NCBI GenBank assembly: GCA_025463055.1
Contig: JAOAPV010000114.1
Location: forward strand, 62,001 to 126,000
Reading direction: 5' to 3'
DNA from: Candidatus Acidiferrum typicum
GTDB lineage: Bacteria > Acidobacteriota > Terriglobia > Acidiferrales > UBA7541
Length of the DNA stretch: 64,000 bases
The position numbers were made by a program, and so were the translations under genes. The notes beneath the pieces are model-generated. The model did no database searches and was not told where the DNA came from. It was given only the letters and a program-made list of their open reading frames with translations. Positions 44,840 through 53,725 of this stretch are shown one piece after another (positions within the stretch are counted from its first letter, which is position 1; every line of letters begins with the position of its first letter).

Positions 44840-45482
44840 GTGGCACAGCCGCGGCTATCTCCCCCACTTTGAAAGCCCCGAAGCCACCCAGCACGTAACC
44901 TTTCATTTAGCAGACAGCCTTCCAAAAACCGTCCTCCTGCGGCTCGAAGCCGAACTAAAAACTCTTCCAGAAAAAAAGCGCGACGCCGAGCGCCGCAAAC
45001 GCATACACGCATGGATCGACGCCGGCCACGGCTCCTGCATTCTGCGGAATCCAGCCATCGCCGGAATGGTGCAGCAATCGTTGTTACGCTTCGATGCCCT
45101 CCGTCATCGGCTCCTGGCCTGGGTAGTGATGCCCAATCATATCCATGTCCTTTTCCAACCAATGAATGGATGGACCGTAGCCAAGATCGTAGCCTCGTGG
45201 AAGAAGTTCACCGGCAACAAAATCTGCGATCATCGCTTCCGCACCGGAGAAGGTCCCCGCCCGCCCATCTGGCACCGTGAGCATTGGGATCGCTACATCC
45301 GCAATCAAGACCACTTGCAGGAAGCAATCGACTATATCCATCTGAATCCTGTAAGGGCCGGCCTGGTCGCCGCCGCAGAGGCGTGGCCCTGGAGCAGTGC
45401 ATTTCCCGGGAACGCCAATCTCCGTATTGGCGCGGAGCGAAACGCCATTATGGAAAATGGCGTTCCCAGCACAAAACCATGA
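44820..45482 (+). mobile_element. REP-associated tyrosine transposase (RAYT, Y1/TnpA-REP)
   Basis: 220 residues from the ATG at 44820; the frame is open upstream to a GTG at 44712. Core features are HVTFHLADSLP near 27, the HUH metal motif VVMPNHIHVLFQP near 107 and the Tyr-bearing helix HWDRYIRNQDHLQEAIDYIHLNPVRAGLV near 162. The gene is bracketed by inverted REP pairs. Its start lies within a REP hairpin and its last about 25 residues are encoded by the downstream REPs. TGA 45480-45482 overlaps the hsdR ATG. RAYTs nick and move REP sequences. It splits the hsdS-hsdR junction. Confidence 0.88.
45404..45467. repeat. REP pair (BIME-like) downstream of RAYT
   Basis: CCCGGGAACGCCAATCTCC..ATTGGCGCGG, then CGCCATTATGGAAAATGGCGTTCCC. 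Bases are identical over the main stems to the pair at 44735-44839, but only about nine bases separate the two hairpins. Confidence 0.85.
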
Positions 45483-47796
45483 ACGAAGCCGAAACCAGAG
45501 CCGAGCACATCGACCCCGCCCTAAAAGCCGCAGGCTGGGCGTAGTCGAAGGCAGCCGCGTCCTTCGCGAACACGTCATCACACTGGGACGCCTCGAAGGT
45601 TACGGCCGCCGAGGCAAGCCGCTGATCGCCGATTACGTCCTGATCTATCGGAACCACAAAGTCGCCGTCATTGAAGCAAAAGCCTGGGACGAATCGCTGA
45701 CGGAAGGCGTGGCGCAAGCAAAAAACTACGCCGATAAGATGGAAATCCGCTTCGGATACTCCACCAACGGGCGCGAACTTTACGGCATCGACATGCACGA
45801 GGGTAAAGAAGGCGTCTTGGACCAGTATCCGACGCCAGAAGAACTTTGGAATCGCACCTTCGCCGAAGCCAATGCTTGGCGCGATCGTTTCGCTGCCGTC
45901 CCCTTCGAGGATAGAGGCGGCTACTTCCAGGGACGCTATTATCAGGACCTCGCCATCGAACGCGTGATGGAAGCCATCACCGCGGAGAAAGAGCGCATCC
46001 TCCTAACGCTCGCAACCGGCACCGGCAAAACTTTCATCGCGTTTCAAATCGCCTGGAAACTATTTCACAGCCGCTGGAACTTGAGCCGCGAGCCTGTGCG
46101 CCGCCCTCGCATCCTCTTCCTCGCCGACCGCAACATCCTCGCCGACCAAGCCTACAATGCGTTCTCGGCCTTTCCCGAGGATGCCATGGCGCGCATCGAG
46201 CCAGACGAAATCCGCAAAAAAGGCAAAGTCCCCAAGAACGCCAGCCTCTTCTTCACCATCTTCCAGACCTTCATGAGCGGCCCTCCCAAGGATGGAAAAC
46301 CCTCGCCCTATTTCGGCGAATATCCTCCGGACTTCTTCGATTTCATCGTCATTGACGAATGCCACCGCGGAGGCGCCAACGACGAAAGCAACTGGCGCGG
46401 CATCCTGGAGTATTTCGCGCCCGCCGTCCAACTCGGCCTCACTGCCACGCCCAAGCGCAAGGACAACGTCGACACGTATGCCTACTTTGGCGATCCGGTT
46501 TACATCTACTCGCTCAAAGAGGGCATCAATGATGGCTTCCTCACCCCCTTTAAGGTGAAGCAGATTTCCACCACGCTCGACGAGTACGTCTACACGCCAG
46601 ATGACAAGCTGATCGAAGGCGAGGTCGAAACCGGAAGACGCTACACCGAGCCCGATTTCAACAAGGTCATCGAGATTAAGGAGCGCGAAGCATATCGCGT
46701 GAAGCTCTTCATGGAGCAGATCAACCAGAATGAAAAAACTCTGGTCTTCTGCGCCACGCAGGACCACGCCCTCGCCGTGCGCGACCTCATCAACCAAATG
46801 AAGGCCAGCAAGGACCCCTACTACTGTCAGCGTGTGACCGCCAACGATGGCTCGTTAGGCGACCAGCATCTCCGGGATTTTCAGGACAACGAGAAGAGTA
46901 TCCCCACGATCTTGACGACGTCTCAAAAGCTTTCCACTGGAGTTGATGCCCGCAATATCCGCAACATCGTTTTAATGCGCTCGATACACTCCATGATCGA
47001 ATTCAAGCAAATCATCGGGCGCGGCACCCGCCTCTATGACGGCAAGGACTACTTCACGATCTACGATTTTGTGAAAGCACATCACCACTTCAACGATCCC
47101 GAGTGGGACGGCGAACCGATCGAGCCCGAGCCCAAGGGGCCGCCGCGGCAACCGGGACCACCCGTTCCGCCGGGACCACCCCCTGGGCCGGTCCCCCGCC
47201 AGGAGAAAATCAAAGTAAAACTCGCCGACGGTAAAGCTCGCGCAATACAGCACATGATGATGACCAGCTTCTGGCATCCGGACGGCACGCCTGTGTCCGC
47301 GCAGCAATTCATGGAAATGCTCTTTGGCAAGCTTCCCGAGTTTTTCAAGAACGAGGCCGAACTACGCGCGCTATGGAGCGCCCCAGACACCCGCGCCAAG
47401 CTGCTGAGCGGATTGGCGGAAAAAGGCTTCGGCGCCGAGCAGATGGGGGAAATGCAAAAAATCATCAACGCCGAGAAAAGCGATCTCTTCGACGTGCTCG
47501 CTTACGTTGCGTACGCGCTTCCCACTTTGACGCGCGCGGAACGCGCCGCCAACGCCAAAATTCGCTTTGACGGTAACTTCAATACCAAGCAGCAGGCCTT
47601 CCTCGATTTTGTCCTCGCTCACTACATCAAGGAAGGAGTTCACGAACTAGACCAAGAGAAACTGACCCCGCTACTTCGTCTCAAATACAACGACTCCATC
47701 GCCGATGCGCTAGCAGACCTACGCAAGCCGGAAGAGATTGGCACTGTGTTCGCCGGATTCCAAAAGTACCTTTACCAGCACCAGCCAGCAGCCTAG
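45479..47796 (+). pseudogene. hsdR: Type I restriction endonuclease subunit R, frameshifted near its 5' end
   Basis: ATG 45479 starts MNEAETRAEHIDPALKAAGWA, then hits TAG at 45542. Removing one base shift at GGGCG (45538-45541) joins AAGW to GVVEGSRVLREHVITLGRLEGYG, the normal HsdR opening, in the frame that runs to 47796. One missing G in a GGGG run explains it. The long frame has nuclease residues (IADYVLIYRNHKVAVIEAKAW), Walker A LATGTGKTFIAFQIAWKL, IVIDECHRGGAND and RGTRLYDGKDYF helicase motifs, and a Pro-rich linker near 610-630. It would translocate and cleave DNA with HsdMS. About 770 residues are encoded in total. Confidence 0.85.
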
Positions 47797-48365
47797 TTCA
47801 ATTCAAAATAATCGTTCACCTACACTCGAACCGTCCCTCCGACCAGTTGTCCCGGCGTACTCCCCCTGCTATCGTTTGCCTCGAATAAGTTGAGGGGTCA
47901 GCCGTGAAAATCGAGATGCCCGCCCCGGCGCATTCCCCGCGACCGCCCGCACTCCGCGAAGGCGGACACCCCGACCGCATCCCGCTAACTCCCTTTAGAA
48001 TGAACACTTGCAAAAGTGTAACAAAACAAACTACTTTAAGTACCTTTAGAATGAACACTTATGCAAAAACCGGGGGAGGGGGTACCTACTACCGCATTGC
48101 TCGGAACCGCCGCAACGCGCCAAGTCCTTTGCCTCCTATCACATCCCTGTAACCCTTGCACTTTCATGCGATTACGCACTCTTTGGCGCAACGGCGGCCC
48201 GCCAAACCCTTTCGCATCAAGAGGCTACGCACTCTTTCTATCGCAACGGGGGCGGTACCCCCCACCCCCGCTGCACAAAAACAAAACGCCCCGGGTTGAG
48301 TTGGTGATCGCTCAACGCCGGGGCGTGGACAGCTATGAGACTTGAGACTAAATCCCGATCCGTTA
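47797..48365. other. Gene-poor intergenic region with an 18-bp direct repeat
   Basis: No convincing gene. CCTTTAGAATGAACACTT occurs at 47992-48009 and 48043-48060, with a 33-base spacer. The first copy continues into AACACTT-GCAA-AAGTGTT-like inverted repeat. G-rich runs follow at 48061-48090 and 48248-48260. The end holds the ompH terminator. Confidence 0.5.
48276..48325 (-). terminator. Rho-independent terminator of the OmpH/Skp gene
   Basis: Minus-strand stem CGCCCCGG(C)GTTGAG / CTCAACCCGGGGCG: 14 bp with one bulged base, 10-base loop, then TTTTGTTTTT. It lies 41 bases after the ompH stop. Confidence 0.8.
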
Positions 48366-49067
48366 CTACTGCTCGGGCGGCTTCGCGGCAGGAGGCTGCT
48401 GCGTCGTCGGCTTTGGCGTCGTCCGTGGCGCCGCGGGCTTGGTTGGAGTCGTGGTCGCCGCTGGCGCACCACCCTTCGCCGGGTACGCTGTGTCGTAGAG
48501 CTTCACGATGTCTTGCGTCACATCAATATTGGTGGACGCAAACAGGACCGGCGTGTTCTGCGCCGAAGTGTCCAGGATGGCCACGTACCCGTTCTCGCGC
48601 GCGTACCGGTCCAGCACATCGATCATCTTGCGCCCCACGCGGTCGAACACTTCCGCTTGCGCCGCGTTCACGTCTTCCTGGTATTCGTCCTGTTTCCGTT
48701 GGAGTTGCCGCGCCCTGGTTTCGCCTTCGCGCTGCAAACGCACTTTCTCTTCATCGCTCAGCTTGGCGCCGCCGGTCTCCATGCGCTGCCGCAAATCGTT
48801 GATTGCTTTGTTCAGTCCTTCCAGCTCGCTCTGGCGCGGCGCAAACTGCGATTGCAGTTCCGCGCCGGCCTGCTTGCCTTCGGAGGTGCTCGCAATCGCT
48901 TGACGCACATTGATCACGCCGATTTTCGTGCCGGTAGCCGAACCCGGCGCGGGACTCTGCGCGCGCAGCCCGCTCGCGCCAAAAGCGCAAGCCGCCGCAA
49001 TGATTGCAATCTGAAATGTCTTTTTAAACGGCCCCGAGCGGGTCAGGGTCAAAATTCTGGAATTCAC
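48366..49067 (-). CDS. OmpH/Skp-family periplasmic chaperone
   Basis: 233 residues. A signal peptide ends near SGLRAQ. The body matches the OmpH fold: KIGVINVRQAIASTSEGKQAGAELQSQFAPRQSELEGLN, a long coiled coil (90-140), then VFDRVGRKMIDVLDRYARENGYVAILD. Skp captures unfolded outer-membrane proteins for BamA. The last 45 residues are a Pro/Thr/Ala tail absent from E. coli Skp. It follows the bamA-lipoprotein block on the same strand and has its own promoter and terminator. Confidence 0.88.
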   Translation of the reverse strand: MNSRILTLTRSGPFKKTFQIAIIAAACAFGASGLRAQSPAPGSATGTKIGVINVRQAIASTSEGKQAGAELQSQFAPRQSELEGLNKAINDLRQRMETGGAKLSDEEKVRLQREGETRARQLQRKQDEYQEDVNAAQAEVFDRVGRKMIDVLDRYARENGYVAILDTSAQNTPVLFASTNIDVTQDIVKLYDTAYPAKGGAPAATTTPTKPAAPRTTPKPTTQQPPAAKPPEQ

Positions 49068-49375
49068 TTTTTTCTCCTTATTTCTAGTCGCTCAAACTCT
49101 AAGCCGGCGACTGCCGGCTTAAAACTCTCTCTCGGCATGCCAAGCGGCGTGCCACTGGGACCACTAACCGGAACCTCTCACCGGGACTACCGATGCCCTG
49201 TGGGCTCCGCGGTCCCCACACAAACGTTGCAGTATAGCCGAGCCCACAATGACTCGCAACCAGAGACCGGAAAAGTTCCCTCGCTTGCGCTCGGACTGGG
49301 ACGCGCCCTTCGAAGCTCAGGATAAACTAAAGCACGCCCCTACAACTGCAAAGTACGTCCCCTACAACAGCAAAA
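49068..49375. other. Intergenic region upstream of ompH
   Basis: About 308 bases with no gene. It contains the ompH promoter (49231-49259). The rest shows no repeat or hairpin that I can support. Confidence 0.5.
49231..49259 (-). promoter_or_regulatory. Predicted sigma-70 promoter of the OmpH/Skp gene
   Basis: Minus-strand TTGCGA (49259-49254), 17-base spacer, TATACT (49236-49231). The distance to the start codon is about 160 bases, giving a long leader. Confidence 0.5.
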
Positions 49376-52300
49376 TCAATTCGGCATCGGGAAAATCAAA
49401 ACGCGATTGTGGGCCTGGTCCACAATCACCGCAAGATTCGTGAACTGGTCGATCGCCACGCCAAACTGCGCCGACCCCGGCAAACCAAGTGTCTGCACCG
49501 TCTTCACCTGCGAAACCGTATCCACGATGGACGCGGATTTGCCCGCAAAATTTGAAGTCAGAATCGCGCCACTCTGCGGATTCACCGCAAGCGCCATAGG
49601 ATTGATTCCAACTCGAGTCTGACTCGACCCGCCAGTGTCCGGATTGAAAGACGAGATCACATTCCCGCCACTCGAATTCACGTAGAACAATCCAGGATTC
49701 GAGGTGCCAGTAACCACCGCCGGATTGAAAACAATTCCCGTCGGAGTAGAAGTAACGCTTCCCAGCGTAACCGTAGTGCTAAGTGCCGGACTAGCTAATC
49801 CAATGTCCACCGGATACAAAGCACCAATCGGCGCATTCCCGGAAACCAATTGCAACCCGGTGACCACGGCGAGGCCCTGATTATTTGTGCCGCGATCCGG
49901 ATCGATGGCTACGGCAATGGGCTCCTGCACACCGCCAATGGACGTGGCGGTGAGAGTCGTTGCGGGCGAAGATCCTAGCAAGAGGCCGAGGTTGATCTGC
50001 GAAACCGTGTTCGAACCGAAGTTGGCGACGAGAGCGACGCCGGTGGATTCATTAATGGCGACTCCGATCGGCCCCGTCCCAGTAGCGACGTCCGGAACGG
50101 CCTCGGCGTTGGTCATCAGATTTACGATGGATGCGGTGCCGGCGCCATTATTCGCAACAACGGCCAGGCCAAGATGCGAGCTCACAGCTACGCCCTGCGG
50201 ACCCGCGCCGATGGAGATTGTGTGGAGCACGGAGCCGAAAGTTGCGCTCGACGGATTGATATCGATCGTCGAAATGTTGTTGCAGCCGCTGTTGCTGACC
50301 ACAGCGATGGGCGAGAAGGGACCATTTTTGAGCTGGTCGGCAATGGCAACGGAGCTGGGCATGGGCGTGGCGCAGGCCACAGTCATGTCAACGGACTTAA
50401 TGACAAAGAAATCGGAAGGGTTGGATTGCACGCCGTTGCTCACAACGTCGAGAGCAAACTTGTGTGGCAGCGACAGGAAGGAAGCCGGAATCGTCGCGAC
50501 GATTTCCCTATTGCTGACTACCTGCACATTCGCCGATGGAATAGGCGTGCCATCAAGGCGCACTTGCGCGCCCGCGATAAAGCCGGAGCCAAAGATCTGC
50601 ACACCCGCCAAATCGGCTGCGGAGGTAAGCGCTGCTTGCGGAACAAATGCGCCCGGAATTCCGCCAATCGCGCCCGCGCCAGGATTGGGACTCGGGACAA
50701 CGATTTCCGTGATTTCGGCGGACTTGAAGGCGCCAAGATTAATGACTTCGACCTGTCCGGCATTGGTGCTGCCGGCCGTGGTACTGCCGGATTCGACTAC
50801 GAAAGCCTGATTCGTGGCCGGATCGACAGCGACGCCGCCCCAGAGACGGAGAGATCCGGTGGTGCCGTTCTGAACGGGTAGCGTGGCCGTGCTGGGCCCA
50901 TTCACGTGAACGATGGCGTATCTCTTTCGAGTAACCGGATCGGAGATGGAGACTTGCTGCTGATCGGGGTTGTACGAAACGATGGAATTCGTGTACGGCT
51001 GCCACGCGACGTCCGCAGTGTGCAGGAACTCAGGCGCATTGGTGCAGCTAACTGTGAACGCAGTGCAGCCGGAAAAGAAACTGATGGAAGAAACGGACTG
51101 ATCGAGTTGATTCAGTATGTCGATCTGCGGACCGAATTGGCTGGCGGAGGCTATTCCCGTTGCGTCGGCGTCAGCGAGCGCGGCCGTGTGCGTGATGGGA
51201 TTGATGGCGATGCCTTGCGTGGTTGAGGACACGCCACCGAAAATCACATTGGGACTGCCAAAGAAGACCGTTCCACCGTTGGCAGTGCCGCTCCCCGTGA
51301 CATTCGGCCCCAAAAAGAAAGTAAAGGATGTGCTGCTCGTGACGCTGATGGTGAACACGCCATTGAAGTTAACCGGCGTGGGGTTGCCGGAGGTGTTGGG
51401 GGCGGGAACGCCAGTGATCAGGACAGTAGACGGAATTCCAGGGACGAGCCCTGCGAGTGTGCTCCCGGAAGCCGTGGTCGCGGTGACAGTGCCAGCTGTC
51501 AATGTGAGAGTGCTGAGCCCGACGGAGGTGGAGGGCTGCGTGACGTCAATCGCGCTGACTACGCCCGAGCCGCCAGGGGACACGTATGCGATGTGGCCGT
51601 GGGGAGCAACGGCGATCTGAGGGAACGCACCGCTGTTCAGCGTAACCTGAGAAAAGACACAGGGCGGAGTTTGGCCCGAGTTAGCCAGGCAACCGAACGG
51701 AGCACCGGCGCCTTGGTTGAGATTCACAACAAAGCCCAGATTGGCGGCCGAGGAAGTGGAGGTGGAAGAGTACGCCACTAGAGCAAGATTGGTGTCCGGG
51801 TCAACTCCGATTGCGTACGGCAGCGGAGCTGGAGAGACCTGGCCTTGCAAAACGCCGGAGAGACTGACGGTCGCCGGAGTAACGGGATTCGGAGCCCCGG
51901 GAATGGGCAGGATAGAAACGCTCTGGCTTCCATAATTAACCACAGCGACGGAGTGATTGGTTCGATTCACAGAGACGCCGGTAGGAATCTGGCCGACAGC
52001 AACCGGGCCACCCAGGGCAGAAAGCGTTCCATTGCCAATGGTGTAAAACTGCACCGCGTTCGAACCGGTTTCCGCGACGACAACAACGCCGAGGACGGGA
52101 TCGATATCGATTGCGCTGGGATTCGTACCCGCCGGAATAGCGCCTACAGTTGCAGGAGGCCCGGCAGAATAGTCTGGAAACACAGCCAGAGTGGTCACTG
52201 CCGGATTGTTTGGATTCGGCGCCGGCGGAGTTGTGCGTGAAACGGAGAGAGGGTACAGGCCAGGGGGGCCAACGGCGCTGGCTGGAAAATTGGCGGAGAG

Positions 52301-53635
52301 AAAGCGCGAGTTGGACGAAGAAGCATTCTGCGAAATCTGGTTACCTTGAAAATTAATAGGAGCGAATGTGCCGTGCGGCCCGAAATATCCTCCATCGATG
52401 AAGAGTGGGAATTCACCGGGGTTTCCGCCCTGAACAACACCGGTCGGAGAAGAGGTCACTATAGTGGGCCTAACGGGCATAAGAGTAAACGTAAACTGGC
52501 CGCCGGCGGTTGGCGTAACAGGCTCAGCAGGATCGGTGACGGAAACCGTATAAGTAATTGGTGTTGTCGTATTGCCGGTATTCACAACCCCGAGGTCGGA
52601 CTCCAACAATCGCAAGCGAGCGCCGCTGGAGGGAGGATTGGCGGTCGTAGAGTTGGGAATCGGAAAGATCACCTTAATCTGACCGGTGTCGGAGGTGAAA
52701 CTCTTGGTTCCGCCATTCTGATCTGTAAGAGTAATGATGGAAGCGGAGGAGATATTGGGAGCGTCGAGATAAATATCCCAGAGTGCGGCACCTTGAGGAG
52801 CGATAGTGGGAGTGATGCCATTAAAGACGATCGGTCCGCCCTGAATGATGGTGATGGTTCCGGTGGCGAAGCGCGTGTTGTCGGCCTTTGCGATGGCGAC
52901 CACGGTGACGTTGGCAGGCGTAGTGCTCAGATTGGTGGCTCCGGCAGGGGCCGCAGCGGTGGGAATCGCGGCCGGGGCTGTGTAGACACCACTTGCATCG
53001 ATAGAGCCACAGTTGGGACTGCAGGTGGCGAGATTGGGTACGGTGATGGTGGAAGTGGGGGTTGATTGGGTAATCAACCAGGTGACACCTTGAGTCTGCA
53101 GGTCATTGGCAAGAACAACATTGAATTTCTGCAGCTCTTTGGTAGGGACCGTAGCGGTGGTTGGAGTCAGTGTGACACCGATACCTGAGTCAAGAACGAG
53201 CTTCACACTGCCAGTCTTGGTGGTGTCTTGTTGAGACTGCGCGGTGATGACGATCTGGAGGTTGGGATATTTGGTTTGGTCGGGAACTTTGATGGGGGCA
53301 GTGTACGTTGCGGTGCCGGTGGTCTGTTGATTGGAGATAGTACCGAGAGTGCCGTCCGTGGGGCAATTAGCGGGAGTCGAGACGGTGGTGGTGGTTCCCG
53401 AGACGGTCGTGGTTGTGAACTGACAGGGCTGCCAATTCACAGCGGTGTTGGTCGTGGTACCTCCGACTACTGATGCGGTGAGGGTGGTGGACTGGCCCAC
53501 GATAATAGCGCTACCCACGGAGGAGATGACGGAAACAGTCACGGTATTCGTGTTACTGCTGCTGCCGCACCCCGCGGCGAGCCATGCCGCCGCGACCGCG
53601 GTAGACAGGCACGTTAGAATTGTTCGCAACTTCAT
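49376..53635 (-). CDS. Giant lipoprotein with Ig-like and YVTN-type beta-propeller repeats
   Basis: 1419 residues from the ATG after GGAGGAAGTGGG. The signal ends in the lipobox LAAGC-GSSS, so it is a lipoprotein. The N-terminal third has Ig-like/IPT-style Thr/Val-rich domains. The rest has repeated propeller blades of the type IDPDTNLALVAYS, VGVNRTNHSVAVVNYGSQSVSIL and AVNPQSGAILTSNFAGKSASIVD. An IPT-like segment LAGVQIFGSGFIAGAQVRLDGTPI lies near 1020. Such proteins bind surface ligands or polymers; the true role is unknown. It sits between bamA and ompH. Very low Cys content and repeated Ser/Thr/Asn are typical of exported repeats. Confidence 0.75.
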   Translation of the reverse strand: MKLRTILTCLSTAVAAAWLAAGCGSSSNTNTVTVSVISSVGSAIIVGQSTTLTASVVGGTTTNTAVNWQPCQFTTTTVSGTTTTVSTPANCPTDGTLGTISNQQTTGTATYTAPIKVPDQTKYPNLQIVITAQSQQDTTKTGSVKLVLDSGIGVTLTPTTATVPTKELQKFNVVLANDLQTQGVTWLITQSTPTSTITVPNLATCSPNCGSIDASGVYTAPAAIPTAAAPAGATNLSTTPANVTVVAIAKADNTRFATGTITIIQGGPIVFNGITPTIAPQGAALWDIYLDAPNISSASIITLTDQNGGTKSFTSDTGQIKVIFPIPNSTTANPPSSGARLRLLESDLGVVNTGNTTTPITYTVSVTDPAEPVTPTAGGQFTFTLMPVRPTIVTSSPTGVVQGGNPGEFPLFIDGGYFGPHGTFAPINFQGNQISQNASSSNSRFLSANFPASAVGPPGLYPLSVSRTTPPAPNPNNPAVTTLAVFPDYSAGPPATVGAIPAGTNPSAIDIDPVLGVVVVAETGSNAVQFYTIGNGTLSALGGPVAVGQIPTGVSVNRTNHSVAVVNYGSQSVSILPIPGAPNPVTPATVSLSGVLQGQVSPAPLPYAIGVDPDTNLALVAYSSTSTSSAANLGFVVNLNQGAGAPFGCLANSGQTPPCVFSQVTLNSGAFPQIAVAPHGHIAYVSPGGSGVVSAIDVTQPSTSVGLSTLTLTAGTVTATTASGSTLAGLVPGIPSTVLITGVPAPNTSGNPTPVNFNGVFTISVTSSTSFTFFLGPNVTGSGTANGGTVFFGSPNVIFGGVSSTTQGIAINPITHTAALADADATGIASASQFGPQIDILNQLDQSVSSISFFSGCTAFTVSCTNAPEFLHTADVAWQPYTNSIVSYNPDQQQVSISDPVTRKRYAIVHVNGPSTATLPVQNGTTGSLRLWGGVAVDPATNQAFVVESGSTTAGSTNAGQVEVINLGAFKSAEITEIVVPSPNPGAGAIGGIPGAFVPQAALTSAADLAGVQIFGSGFIAGAQVRLDGTPIPSANVQVVSNREIVATIPASFLSLPHKFALDVVSNGVQSNPSDFFVIKSVDMTVACATPMPSSVAIADQLKNGPFSPIAVVSNSGCNNISTIDINPSSATFGSVLHTISIGAGPQGVAVSSHLGLAVVANNGAGTASIVNLMTNAEAVPDVATGTGPIGVAINESTGVALVANFGSNTVSQINLGLLLGSSPATTLTATSIGGVQEPIAVAIDPDRGTNNQGLAVVTGLQLVSGNAPIGALYPVDIGLASPALSTTVTLGSVTSTPTGIVFNPAVVTGTSNPGLFYVNSSGGNVISSFNPDTGGSSQTRVGINPMALAVNPQSGAILTSNFAGKSASIVDTVSQVKTVQTLGLPGSAQFGVAIDQFTNLAVIVDQAHNRVLIFPMPN

Positions 53636-53725
53636 CCCACTTCCTCCCAAGCAGACACGCGATGCAGGCGCGCGGTCAGTAGCATAGACTTCACCCACCT
53701 CAAGCAAGCTTCCAATGGCCGGGCA

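Noticed and set aside
45397-45478. In-frame upstream start for the long hsdR frame
   Set aside because: These codons read through the REP pair and the RAYT tail in another frame; the true HsdR opening is at 45479 with a frameshift.
47992-48060. CRISPR array
   Set aside because: Only two short 18-bp repeats, one spacer and no cas genes.
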